Assembly: GCA_965203265.1 (NCBI GenBank)
Contig: CBDBBV010000002.1
Coordinates: 372,001 to 436,000, forward strand
Reading direction: 5' to 3'
Length of the DNA stretch: 64,000 nucleotides
Source of the DNA: JAHRAW01 sp965203265
GTDB lineage: Bacteria > Pseudomonadota > Gammaproteobacteria > Arenicellales > Poriferihabitantaceae
A program made the translations under genes and the position numbers. Shown piece by piece: positions 43,067 through 53,000 of this stretch; positions within the stretch are counted from its first letter, which is position 1; every line of letters starts with the position of its first letter. The notes below the pieces were generated by a model. The model searched no databases, was not told where the DNA came from, and saw only the letters and a list, made by a program, of their open reading frames with translations.

Positions 43067-45096
43067 CTATCCCCCCACCCCATCCGCTCCGCCAGCTCCT
43101 CCAGCGAGCCAACCGGCGCCGAGCATTCGAACCCCCGGCAGATATAGGCAACCACACCCCTCCGCGCCCCGCGTTGGGCGAGGGCATCCGGTAGGTCGGC
43201 GGCATCGGTGGGGATGGCCAGAGTCATGTTTTCCGGATGGTAACGGCGGCGGCAGGCGGTTTGCCATGCAGCCATTTCCGCCTCGCGGCCACGGATGATG
43301 ATGGTGTGGTTGGCGGGGTCGCGTGCTTGCAGCGCCATGCTCAGCGAGCCGTGAACCGAGGGAGTCCGCGCGAGTTCCTCGGAGAACAGTGCCAGCGTCT
43401 TTTCCGCGCTTTGCAGATAACTTTCGTTGCCCAGCAGATGCCCTAGTTTGAACAGGGCGCGCGCGGCGGCGCCGTTGCCGGAGGGGATGGCGTCGTCGGG
43501 CCCCGGCTTGGGGCGGTGCAGCAGTTTTTCGTGGTCGTGGGAGGTGAAGTAGAAGCCGCCGAGTTGCTCATCCTCGAAATGCGCCAGCATGGCGTCGCAC
43601 AGTTGCGCGGCGAATGCCGCATCGCGTGAGCGCCATTTCGTCTGTAGGAGTTCGACTATGCCCTCGGCGAGGAAGGCGTAGTCGTCCAGATAGCCGTTCA
43701 AGTGCGCCTCGCCGTTGCGGCTGGTTACCAGCAGGCGATCGTCTCGCCACAGGTTGGCGCGGATGAAGTCGAGGGCGTGCCGCGCCGAGGCGGCGAAATC
43801 ATCCCGCCCGAGTACTTTGGCCGCGCGCGCCATGCCCTTGATCATCATGCCGTTCCACGCGGTCAGTATCTTGTCGTCCAACGCCGGGCGAATGCGCTGT
43901 GCGCGCGCCGCCAAGAGTTTCGCTTGGGCGCTGCGCAGGGTATCGCTCGGCGCCGAGCGCTCCGGGTTGACGGCGAAATGCCAGTTGCCTTCGAAGTTCG
44001 GCTCTCCGGCGAGGCCGTAGTATCCCTCGACGGCGGCGTACTCGTCGGTCTGCAGCAGGGCGCGCAGGTCGGTTTCGCTCCACACATAGTATTTCCCCTC
44101 CACCCCCTCGGAGTCGGCGTCCAGAGTGGAGGCGTATCCGCCGTGGCTCTGCTGCATTTCCCCCATCACCCAATCTGCGGTCTGCTCGACCACTGCCAGG
44201 TAGTACGGGTCGGCGAAATGGTGCAGGGCGTCGCTGTACAGGGCTAGCAGTTGGGCGTTGTCGTACAGCATCTTCTCGAAATGCGGTATGCGCCACTGCC
44301 GATCCACTGAATAGCGATAGAAGCCGCCGCCGAGTTGGTCGAACAGCCCGCCCGAGGCCATTTTGCGCAGAGTCAGGTCGAGCATTCGCGCGCTTTCCGC
44401 CGTGCCCGCCGCGCCCTCGGCATCGTCTTGGGCGCAGTGGCGCAGGAGCAGTTCGAGTTGGGTGGGGTGGGGGAATTTCGGTGCGTCTCCGAAGCCGCCG
44501 AATACCCGATCGAATTGGTCGGAAAGTTCTTCGCGCGCTTTCGCTAGCGCGCGCGCCGGTGTCGGCAGCGGGCTGGCGGACGGTGCCGGATTGAGTCGCT
44601 CCAAGGCATTTTCAAAGGCGCGATGGTGGCCGTCCATTCGTTGGCGATTGCGATGGTAGTGCTCGGCCACTTGCGTCAGTACTTCACCGAAGCCCGGCAG
44701 GCCGAGACGCGGTTGCGGCGGGAAATAGGTGCCGGCGAAGAACGGCGCGTGTCCGTGCGGCGTCAGCGCCAGCGTCAGTGGCCATCCGCCGGGACGCCGT
44801 GCCAGCAGATGGTGGGCGGTCTGGTAGATTCGATCCAAGTCCGGGCGTTCTTCCCGATCCACCTTGATGCACACGAACAGCTCGTTCATGCGCGCCGCGA
44901 TGGCCTCGTCCTCGAAACTCTCGCGCTCCATCACGTGGCACCAATGGCAGGCCGAATAGCCGATGGACAACAGGATGGGCTTGTCCAGATCCCGCGCGAG
45001 GCGCAGGGCGGATTCGTCCCACGGATGCCAATCCACCGGATTTGTCGCGTGTTGCAGCAGGTAGGGGCTGGTTTGCGTGCTCAGGCGGTTGGTCAT
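43063..45096 (-). CDS. Thioredoxin-domain protein of the DUF255/YyaL family
   Basis: The 677-residue protein starts SPYLLQHATNPVDWHPWDESAL and has the thioredoxin-like domain with CHWC in SIGYSACHWCHVMERESFED (near residue 49). A long (alpha/alpha)6-barrel-like part with GGLFDQLGGGFYRYSVD and HFEKMLYDNAQLL follows. Homologues (YyaL, spermatogenesis-associated protein 20) are widespread; their function is not established. It is divergent from lgt with a 41-bp spacer. Confidence 0.9.
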   Translation of the reverse strand: MTNRLSTQTSPYLLQHATNPVDWHPWDESALRLARDLDKPILLSIGYSACHWCHVMERESFEDEAIAARMNELFVCIKVDREERPDLDRIYQTAHHLLARRPGGWPLTLALTPHGHAPFFAGTYFPPQPRLGLPGFGEVLTQVAEHYHRNRQRMDGHHRAFENALERLNPAPSASPLPTPARALAKAREELSDQFDRVFGGFGDAPKFPHPTQLELLLRHCAQDDAEGAAGTAESARMLDLTLRKMASGGLFDQLGGGFYRYSVDRQWRIPHFEKMLYDNAQLLALYSDALHHFADPYYLAVVEQTADWVMGEMQQSHGGYASTLDADSEGVEGKYYVWSETDLRALLQTDEYAAVEGYYGLAGEPNFEGNWHFAVNPERSAPSDTLRSAQAKLLAARAQRIRPALDDKILTAWNGMMIKGMARAAKVLGRDDFAASARHALDFIRANLWRDDRLLVTSRNGEAHLNGYLDDYAFLAEGIVELLQTKWRSRDAAFAAQLCDAMLAHFEDEQLGGFYFTSHDHEKLLHRPKPGPDDAIPSGNGAAARALFKLGHLLGNESYLQSAEKTLALFSEELARTPSVHGSLSMALQARDPANHTIIIRGREAEMAAWQTACRRRYHPENMTLAIPTDAADLPDALAQRGARRGVVAYICRGFECSAPVGSLEELAERMGWGDR

Positions 45097-45137
45097 TGTG
45101 GTAGAGTTTTCCTCGGAGTATTTGCGGAACTTTCCCC

Positions 45138-45923
45138 TTGATTGTACATCCTGATTTCAACCCCATCGCGCTTTCCATCGGCTCGTTGTCGATACATTGG
45201 TACGGAGTAATGTACCTGCTCGGTTTCATCGCCGCCGGCGTGCTCGGCCACCGTCGCGCCGCACGCCCCGACTCCGGCTGGGAGCCGGGCGAAATCATGG
45301 ACTTGGTGTTCTACATCGCCGTCGGCGCGGTGGTCGGCGGTCGGCTGGGCTATGTGCTGTTCTACAACCTGCCGTTCTATCTCGGCAATCCGCTGGATGT
45401 GTTCGCCATTTGGGACGGCGGCATGTCCTTCCACGGCGGCTTGCTCGGCGCGCTGGCGGCGGCTTGGTTGTATGCCCGTCGCACCCACCGAAGTTTCCTC
45501 GCGGTCGGCGACTTCATCGCGCCGCTGTGCATTCCGGGGTTGGCGTTCGGTCGCCTCGGCAATTTCATCAATCAGGAACTGTGGGGGCGGGTTACCGATA
45601 TGCCCTGGGGGGTGCTGTTCCCCAGTGCGCCGGGGGCCGCCCGTCATCCGTCCCAGCTGTATGAATTCGCGCTGGAGGGGGTGGTTCTGTTCCTCATCGT
45701 GTGGGTGTATTCCGCCCGCCCGCGAGTGCGCGGACGGGTGTCCGGGTTGTTCCTGCTGGGATACGGCGTTTTTCGCTTCTTCGTGGAATTCTTTCGCGAG
45801 CCGGACGCCCATCTGGGGGCGGTCGCCCTCGACTGGGTTACTATGGGGCAGGTATTGAGCGTGCCGATGATTGTGCTCGGCTTGTATCTGCTTGGGCGGC
45901 GCGTTCGCTCGCGACGTTCATAA
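45138..45923 (+). CDS. lgt: Prolipoprotein diacylglyceryl transferase
   Basis: This 261-residue inner-membrane enzyme transfers diacylglycerol to the lipobox Cys of lipoproteins. It has about seven hydrophobic segments, the N-terminal block SIHWYGVMYLLGF and the Lgt signature GRLGNFINQELWGR, followed by HPSQLYE. The start is TTG at 45138, which gives the expected N-terminus; no ATG lies nearby. Confidence 0.95.
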   Translation: MIVHPDFNPIALSIGSLSIHWYGVMYLLGFIAAGVLGHRRAARPDSGWEPGEIMDLVFYIAVGAVVGGRLGYVLFYNLPFYLGNPLDVFAIWDGGMSFHGGLLGALAAAWLYARRTHRSFLAVGDFIAPLCIPGLAFGRLGNFINQELWGRVTDMPWGVLFPSAPGAARHPSQLYEFALEGVVLFLIVWVYSARPRVRGRVSGLFLLGYGVFRFFVEFFREPDAHLGAVALDWVTMGQVLSVPMIVLGLYLLGRRVRSRRS

Positions 45924-46086
45924 ACAAGTTTTATGCCACCCATGAAAATTATACTTGAAGTTTCCCGGCGCGGGGACGAGACTATGGTAGCGCTTGAGGG
46001 AACGACCATTCACCCTTCCGCGGGAAATCGCCGCGGGCGACAGCAAGCGAAATCATTACACTTCACAAACCATCGAGGAGAGAACC

Positions 46087-46665
46087 ATGCCCACAGATCA
46101 TAACGAAAAATCTGCAAATCAGCCGGTTGCTAACGCAGCCACCTTGCTCAACGACAATATCGGTATTACGGTATCTGGTGGACTACTCTGGCTATTTGGT
46201 GTGTACCTATTTTGGTACTCTGATCCCCCGGCAGACAATCGGGCGCTCATTTTGTCGCTAGGGCTTTCTTCTGTTCTAGTCGGGTGGCTATTGGGTTATC
46301 GAGCGCCCGTGCGCGGTCAGGTATTCCGGATGTCTCTTGGCGTTGGTAGCCGTGTCGCAGGGTTTTGGTTTTTTGGTGCCGCGTTTGTGGAGTATTTCGC
46401 TACGGACTTTACTGCGACCGCGACAGTCGGTGTGTTTCCGGGCTTGCTCATAGCTACATCTGTTATTGTCGTGGTTACGTTCCTTTCGGCATATCTAGTC
46501 TCCCAAGCCCGCGAGCGCTCATGGAAGCTAAACGATATTTTGAGCATTCTTGCTCTCCTCTTGGCTCTGGCTACTTCCATCTTTACGGTGTATAGCTTAC
46601 AACTCAATAAAGAGGACAAACCAACATCGCCTCCGGAAGAATCATCCAGTGAAAGCAACGGGTAA
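46087..46665 (+). CDS. Membrane protein of unknown function
   Basis: The 192-residue protein has a polar N-terminus, about five hydrophobic segments (residues 28-45, 53-68, 85-105, 112-135 and 145-165) and a charged C-terminal tail with repeated Ser and Glu. The ATG at 46087 follows GAGGAG by seven bases. Base composition is more AT-rich than its neighbours. I recognise no family. It stands alone between lgt and the 691-bp gap before aprB. Confidence 0.7.
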   Translation: MPTDHNEKSANQPVANAATLLNDNIGITVSGGLLWLFGVYLFWYSDPPADNRALILSLGLSSVLVGWLLGYRAPVRGQVFRMSLGVGSRVAGFWFFGAAFVEYFATDFTATATVGVFPGLLIATSVIVVVTFLSAYLVSQARERSWKLNDILSILALLLALATSIFTVYSLQLNKEDKPTSPPEESSSESNG

Positions 46666-47356
46666 TATCGGACTCAACCGTAAGTGTTACGCAATTTTAT
46701 CCGTAGCGCGGCTTGGTGGATTACAAGCTGGATATCCAGAGAATCGACCATAGGATGAAAGACGTCATCAGGTATTGCAGGTAGTAGCATCCGAGGATGT
46801 GGGGTCAAGCGCGCCTTTCCCACGTCTTTCGGGCGCATCGAAACCGTGGTGGTGCAGTGGCGGGAATTGGTTTGACCCGCGAATGCTCCGTCATTATCCG
46901 ATTCGACAATTCGGTGGCATGTCCGGCAAAGCTACTTCCGGTTGGTGGCCGACGGGAAAGTAGCGGTGGCGAGATGCGCGCAGATCGTTGCGGTAGGCGT
47001 GCTAAGCATTTTGTCGCGTGCAGGACTCGTGAACGCGCCTTGCCCGTGATAAAGCGCGTTGCGATGCTAGCCATCCTATGATGGCGTTGCAGGGACGAAA
47101 GAGCGCCGTGTGGACCGAGACCGTTGCGCCGTGGCCCAAGTGACATGCCGAGATAGCAGCCGACCGACTAACATGCTGTTTGCTGGCCCGGCCCGCCCGT
47201 CGGCATTAGGCGCGGAGCGGGTGCGCCCCGCATAAACCGGCTTTATGCGGGGCCACGGCAATTCTAATTGGTTTTCTCCGGCGCGGGCGGCTACATTCCC
47301 CACTGTACAAGCGACGGGTTATCCGTCACACCACGCAAACCAGTTAGGAGATCACC
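46666..47356. other. 691-bp stretch without a confident gene
   Basis: Only short frames occur here and none resembles a known family. Visible structure: CATAGGATG (46749-46757) is complementary to CATCCTATG (47072-47080), and GGGTCAA near 46803 is complementary to TTGACCC near 46873. A strong hairpin follows at 47226-47252. It could hold a non-coding RNA, a decayed gene or a long aprB leader. I checked for the tmRNA, 6S and RNase P RNA core motifs I know and did not see them. Confidence 0.5.
47226..47252. other. Perfect 11-bp hairpin upstream of aprB
   Basis: CCCCGCATAAA (47226-47236) and TTTATGCGGGG (47242-47252) form a perfect stem with a five-base loop, 104 bp before the aprB start. No T-run follows, so it is not a simple terminator; it could be an mRNA leader element or protein site. 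Confidence 0.7.
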
Positions 47357-47821
47357 ATGCCAACATATGTACGTACCGACAAATGCGACGGCTGCAAGGG
47401 CCAGGACAAAACCGCCTGCGTCTACATCTGCCCCCACGACCTGATGAAACTGGACAAGGACGGTTCGGAAACCGGCCATGTCCTCAAGGCGTTCAACCAA
47501 GAGCCGGAACAATGCTGGGAATGTTATTCCTGCGTCAAAATCTGCCCGCAACAGGCCATCGAATGCCGCCACTATGCCGATGTGGTGCCCCTCGGCGGGC
47601 AGGTACAGCCGTTGCGCGGCAGTGAATCGATAATGTGGACTGTCAAATTCCGCAATGGCGGCATGAAGCGATTCAAGTTCCCCATTCGCACCACTCCGGA
47701 AGGCTCCGCCGACCCCTTCGGCGGCAAGCCCGAGGCGGATGCCTCGGCACTCGGTGATCACGCCAAACTGTTCACCGACTCCACCCACAGCTGCGATTCG
47801 AGCCAGTTCATGGCCGGTTAG
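47357..47821 (+). CDS. aprB: Adenylylsulfate reductase, beta (iron-sulfur) subunit
   Basis: The 154-residue ferredoxin-like subunit has two 4Fe-4S binding sets, Cys10, 13, 21 and 25 and Cys53, 56, 59 and 63, then the AprB tail that wraps around AprA. The N-terminus PTYVRTDKCDGCKGQDKTACVYICPHDLM is typical. A TTAGGAGAT ribosome site precedes the ATG. With AprA it interconverts sulfite/AMP and APS in dissimilatory sulfur metabolism. Confidence 0.96.
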   Translation: MPTYVRTDKCDGCKGQDKTACVYICPHDLMKLDKDGSETGHVLKAFNQEPEQCWECYSCVKICPQQAIECRHYADVVPLGGQVQPLRGSESIMWTVKFRNGGMKRFKFPIRTTPEGSADPFGGKPEADASALGDHAKLFTDSTHSCDSSQFMAG

Positions 47822-47855
47822 CGCGCTCAACGAATCATCTTTACGGAGAAAACTC

Positions 47856-49826
47856 ATGTCCGAATCCGAATTCGAATCCGATTTTGCCAACCCGGAAGTG
47901 GTCGAGGAGGAGGTCGATATCCTGCTGATTGGCGGCGGGATGGCGTGTTGCGGGGCGGCCTTCGAAATCATGAAATGGGCCGAAGGCACCGGCCTCAACA
48001 TCAAACTGGTGGACAAGGCGGCCATGGATCGCTCCGGCGCGGTCGCTCAGGGCCTGTCCGCCATCAACACCTATCTCGGCGAAAACGACCCGGCCGACTA
48101 TGTGCGCTATGTGCGCGGCGACCTGATGGGCATTACCCGCGAGGATCTGGTGTACGACACCGGGCGGCATGTGGACGACTCGGTGCACAATTTCGAGGAT
48201 TGGGGGCTGCCGGTGTGGAAGCAGAAGGGCGACGAGGGCAAGAAACTGCGAGACGGCGGCAAGCCGGTGCGCTCCGGGCGGTGGCAGATCATGATCAACG
48301 GCGAGTCCTACAAATGGATCGTCGCCGAGGCCGCCAAGAAGGCGCTGGGGATGGAAAACATCCGCGAACGGGTGTTCATCGTGCGCCTGCTGGCCGACCG
48401 CAACGACCCCAACCGAATCGCCGGCGCGGCCGGATTCTCGGTGCGCGAGAACAAGATATACATCTACAAATTCAAGGCGTGTCTGCTGGCCTGCGGCGGC
48501 GCGGTGAATGTGTTCCGCCCGAGATCGGTGGGCGAAGGCACCGGACGCACTTGGTATCCGGTGTGGAATGCCGGTTCCACCTACGCCATGGCGGCCGAAT
48601 GCGGCGCCGAATTGACCCTCATGGAAAACCGCTTCGTGCCGGCCAGATTCAAGGACGGCTACGGCCCGGTGGGGGCGTGGTTCCTGCTGTTCAAGGCCAA
48701 GGCGATGAACGCTATGGGCGAGGATTATCAGGAGAAGAATCACCACCTGCTCAAGGAAAACGGCTACGACAGATATGCAGTCGGCTTTGCTATGGGCACC
48801 TGCCTGCGCAATCACCTGATGATGATCGAGATGAAGGAGGGACGCGGCCCCATCTTCATGGACACGCCGAGCGCCATGGCTCAGCTGGCCGCCACCATGA
48901 CGCCGCGAGAGATCAAGCATCTCGAAGCGGAAGCGTGGGAGGACTTCCTCGATATGACCATCGGGCAATGCGGCGTATGGGCCGGAGAGAACATCGAGCC
49001 GGACAAGCAGATGTCCGAGCTCATGCCGACCGAGCCGTATCTGCTCGGCTCCCATGCCGGTTGCGCCGGATTGTGGTGTTCGGGGCCCGACGACCTGCCC
49101 GGCACGCCGCCGCATTATCACTGGGGCTACAACCGCATGACCACGGTCAACGGGCTGTTCACCGCCGGCGACGGCGTGGGCGCTTCCGGCCACAAGTTTT
49201 CCTCCGGCTCCTTCACCGAGGGGCGAATCAGCGCCAAGAGCATGGTCAAGTACTGTCTCGACAATCCCGATTTCAAGCCGGAATTGCCGAAGAGCACCGA
49301 GGAATTGGTCGAGGAAATCTACCGACCGGTGCGCACCTATCTGGCGCACAAGGACTACACCACGGCCATCGACATCAACCCCCATTACATCACGCCGAAG
49401 ATGCTGCAATTCCGCCTGCAGAAGATCATGGACGAATATGTTGCCGGCGTGGCCACTTGGTATCAGACCAATGCGGCCATGCTGGAACTGGCGGAGCGCA
49501 AGATGAAGATGCTGAAGGAGGACTCCCTGAAGATGCGCGCCAAGGACTTGCACGAACTGCTGCGCGCGTGGGAAAACTACCACCGCATCATCGCCGCCGA
49601 AGCCCACATGAAGCACATCCAGTTCCGTCAGGAGTCCCGCTATCCGGGCTACTACTACCGAGCCGACTTCAAGGAAATCAACGACGAGGAATGGAAATGC
49701 TTCGTCAACTCCAGATACGACTGCGAAACCGGCGAATGGGAGATGAAGAAGGTCAAATGGCAACCGCTGATCAACGTGGGCGAAAACGAGCCGGAGGGTA
49801 TCGGGCATTTGGGGCCGGATCTCTGA
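47856..49826 (+). CDS. aprA: Adenylylsulfate reductase, alpha (FAD) subunit
   Basis: The 656-residue flavoprotein has the FAD-binding start DILLIGGGMACCGAAFEIMKWAEG and AprA hallmarks such as AINTYLGENDPADYVRYVRGDLMGI, EWGLPVW-like EDWGLPVWK, and the HKFSSGSFTEGRISAKSMV region near the isoalloxazine. The ATG at 47856 follows an ACGGAGAA site; the frame extends upstream into aprB but without similarity. Neither aprM nor qmo genes follow in this window, so the membrane electron partner is encoded elsewhere. Direction is probably oxidative in a gammaproteobacterium. Confidence 0.96.
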   Translation: MSESEFESDFANPEVVEEEVDILLIGGGMACCGAAFEIMKWAEGTGLNIKLVDKAAMDRSGAVAQGLSAINTYLGENDPADYVRYVRGDLMGITREDLVYDTGRHVDDSVHNFEDWGLPVWKQKGDEGKKLRDGGKPVRSGRWQIMINGESYKWIVAEAAKKALGMENIRERVFIVRLLADRNDPNRIAGAAGFSVRENKIYIYKFKACLLACGGAVNVFRPRSVGEGTGRTWYPVWNAGSTYAMAAECGAELTLMENRFVPARFKDGYGPVGAWFLLFKAKAMNAMGEDYQEKNHHLLKENGYDRYAVGFAMGTCLRNHLMMIEMKEGRGPIFMDTPSAMAQLAATMTPREIKHLEAEAWEDFLDMTIGQCGVWAGENIEPDKQMSELMPTEPYLLGSHAGCAGLWCSGPDDLPGTPPHYHWGYNRMTTVNGLFTAGDGVGASGHKFSSGSFTEGRISAKSMVKYCLDNPDFKPELPKSTEELVEEIYRPVRTYLAHKDYTTAIDINPHYITPKMLQFRLQKIMDEYVAGVATWYQTNAAMLELAERKMKMLKEDSLKMRAKDLHELLRAWENYHRIIAAEAHMKHIQFRQESRYPGYYYRADFKEINDEEWKCFVNSRYDCETGEWEMKKVKWQPLINVGENEPEGIGHLGPDL

Positions 49827-50015
49827 TCCTGCGCGGCGCGGCGACAAGGACGCAGCCGCCGCCGCGAAATTGAACCCCTAACCGCCGATTCCCGCCCGCC
49901 CTCTTCGCGGCGGACTGTAGTGCGGGAATCGCCTTTCGCCAACTGCCGGGGAAGCGCCGCAGGCAGTATAATCGCCCCCCATCGTTCACCCCGCCTCGTT
50001 GAAAATCGCGCCCCC

Positions 50016-53000
50016 ATGCGGCTTGCAAAACTACAGGTTTCCGGCTTCAAATCCTTCGTCGACCCCACCGACATTCGCCTGCCCGCGAATGTGGTCGCGG
50101 TGGTCGGGCCCAACGGCTGCGGCAAATCCAACATCATCGACGCAGTGCGCTGGGTGATGGGCGAGACCTCCGCCAAAACCCTGCGCGGCGACCAGATGGC
50201 GGATGTGATCTTCGCCGGATCGTCCTCGCGCAAGCCGGTCGGCAAGGCCGCGGTCGAACTCGTATTCGACAACAGCGACGGCACCATCGGCGGCAACTTC
50301 GCCGGATTCGCCGAAATCTCGGTGAAGCGCACCTTGAGCCGAGACGGCCACTCCAATTACTACATCAACGGCATCCGCACGCGCCGCAAGGACGTGCTCG
50401 ACCTGTTTCGCGGCACCGGCCTGGGCCCCCGTTCCTATTCGATCATCGAGCAGGGCATGGTCAGCCGCATCGTGGAAGCGCGGCCCGACGACCTGCGGTT
50501 GTTCGTCGAAGAGGCGGCCGGCACCTCCAAATACAAGGAGCGGCGGCGGGAAACCGAAAGCCGCATCGCCCACACCCGAGAAAATCTGGCGCGCGTGGCC
50601 GACATCCGCGAGCAGCTCGACAAGCAACTGCGCCGCCTCAAGCGGCAGGCGAGCGCGGCCAAGCGCTACCGCAAACTCAAGGAGGAACAACGGCTGGTGG
50701 ACGGCCAACTGCTGGCTCTCGGGCTGCTGGCTCTGGAAGACAAACTGGCGCAGCAGGATCGCCTGTCGGCGCAATGCGAAACCAGATTGGATGCGGCCCT
50801 GACGGCGCAGCGTGAGAGCGAAACGGAAATCGAGCAACTGCGCCAACAGCACGACCAAACCCGCGAACGGCACAATCGAGTACAACGGCAACACGACAAT
50901 CTGGGCGCCGAGATCACCAATGCCGAGCAGCGCATCGAGCACCTCAAGGAAACCCGGCGGCGGCGCGGCGCGGAAGCGGAGCGGTTGCGGGCGAGCCGGG
51001 CGGAATGCCAACGGCAGATCGAAAGCGACCAATCCCGACTCGACCAGCTGCAGGACGAGCAATCTGCGCTGACTCCGGAAATGCAAGAGAGCGAAGGGCT
51101 GCGCCGACAAGCCGAGGCGCAGTTGGCGCAGGCGGAGAGCGCTGTGGAAACTTGGCAGGCCGAATGGGAGGCGTTCACCGAGCAGTCCCAAGCACCGGCG
51201 CGCCAGCAGGAAGTGCAGCAATCCCGCATCGCCCAATTACAGCGACATCTCGAACGCTCCACCGAGCAGACCGCCCGGCTGGAAGAGGAACTCGCGGGTG
51301 CGCGGCGAACCATCGAGTCCCTCGATATCGAGGCCCTGCGCGCCGAGGTCGCGGCACACGATCAGGCGTGCGAGCGCAGCGAGGGGAAATTCCACCGCAC
51401 CGAGGAATCGCTGCAACACCTGATTCAGGCGGTACAACGCAAACGGGATGAGGGCGCACGTCTGCAAGCGTTACAGCGCGAGGCGCAATCCCGCCTGACC
51501 TCGCTGGGACAGATTCAGGCGGCTGCCCTCGGCGGCGACGACCAAGCCCTGCAGGACTGGCTGCTCGATTGCGGCCTGGCCAGCCAGCCGAAATTGGCGG
51601 CGCGCATATCGGTCGCCGATGGTTGGGAACGAGCCGCCGACCGGCTGTTGAAGGACTACCTCGGCGCGGTGTGCGTCGCCCGCCTGCCGGACGACGCCTT
51701 GGCCGAGCGCCCGGATTGCGCCTTTGCGCTGATCACCGATGGTTCGGCGCAACCGCCGTCCGCGCCCGCCGGGCGCACCCGTCTGCTCGACAAGGTGGAG
51801 GCCGGCGAGAGCGATTTGTCCGGCTTCCTCGGCGGGGTATATGTGGCCGAGTCGCTGGCGGAGGCGGTCGCCATGCAGCCCGATTTGAGCCGGAGCGAAT
51901 GCGTGGCCACCCGAGACGGCGCACTGGTGGGCGCCAACTGGATCAGTTTCGTCAGCCAGAGCCAACTGGACACCGGCGTACTGGCGCGCGAGGAGGAAAT
52001 CAACCAACTGCAGGACGACCTGCGCCGTCAGGAGGCCGAGGTCGCGGCGGTCGAGGGCGCGGTCGCGCAGCTGCAAGATCAACAGGAGGCGCAACGGCAA
52101 GAGGTGGAACTGCAGAGATTGGCGCTGAATGATCTCAGACGGCAGCGCACCGAACTGCACAGCGCCCTCGGCCGGGAGGAGGCGCGTTATCTCGAAGTGG
52201 AGCAGCGCATCGCCGCCTTCGAGGGCGAACTCGGCGGCCTCGGCCGTCATCTGCGCACCGATCGCGACGAGATCGCCACGGCGCAGGGGTTGTTGCAGCA
52301 GGCGGCGGCGCAGCAGGGCACTTTGGGGGCCAAGCGGGATGCGTTGTTGCAACAAAAGGCAGGGCATCGCAACACGCTGGCGCGCCGCAAGGACGAACTC
52401 GCGGAAATCGGCGAGCAACTGCACCAACAGGCGCTACACAAACAGCGGCTGGAGGGCGAAATCGATTCCATCGCCGACGGCATCGCCCGTTTGCAGCGGC
52501 AATGCCGAGCCGACGACGAGCGACTTGCGCAACTCAGCGAAGCCGATGACAAATCAGCGGCGGCGGAATCCGGCGACCCGCTGGATGAGGTGAATCTGCG
52601 GCTGCAGGACCTGCTGGCGCGCCGGGGGGAAATCGAGGGGCAGCTGGCCGAGGCCGGCGACGCCGTGGCGCAGTTGGACGATCGCATCGCCCACAGCGAC
52701 CAGCAACGCGCGGCGCAGCGCGAGGCGGTCGACGAAGCGCGAGAAATCCTCGAACGACACCGCCTCGATCGACAGGAAATTCTGGTGCGGCGCGATACGC
52801 AGATGGAGCAGATCGACAGCCGAGGCTATCACCGCCAGACGCTGCTTGCCGATCTGCCGCAGGACGCCACGGTAACGGAGTGGGAGACGCGCAGCGCCCA
52901 GCTGGCGCACAAGATCGGTCGCCTCGGCGCGGTCAATCTGGTGGCCATCGAGGAATTCGAGGCGGAAAGCGAGCGCAAGGAATACCTCGACACACAACAC

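Noticed and set aside
46797..47081. 94-codon plus-strand frame (and an overlapping minus-strand one) in the gap before aprB
   Set aside because: No ribosome site and no family resemblance; the two strands give equally poor peptides. I treat it as part of an unassigned region.
46666..47356. Possible tmRNA, 6S or RNase P RNA
   Set aside because: The conserved core motifs I would expect for each are not visible on either strand.
47841..49847. 668-codon minus-strand frame opposite aprA
   Set aside because: It mirrors aprA almost exactly, a common effect of GC-rich codon use; no start site or family match.
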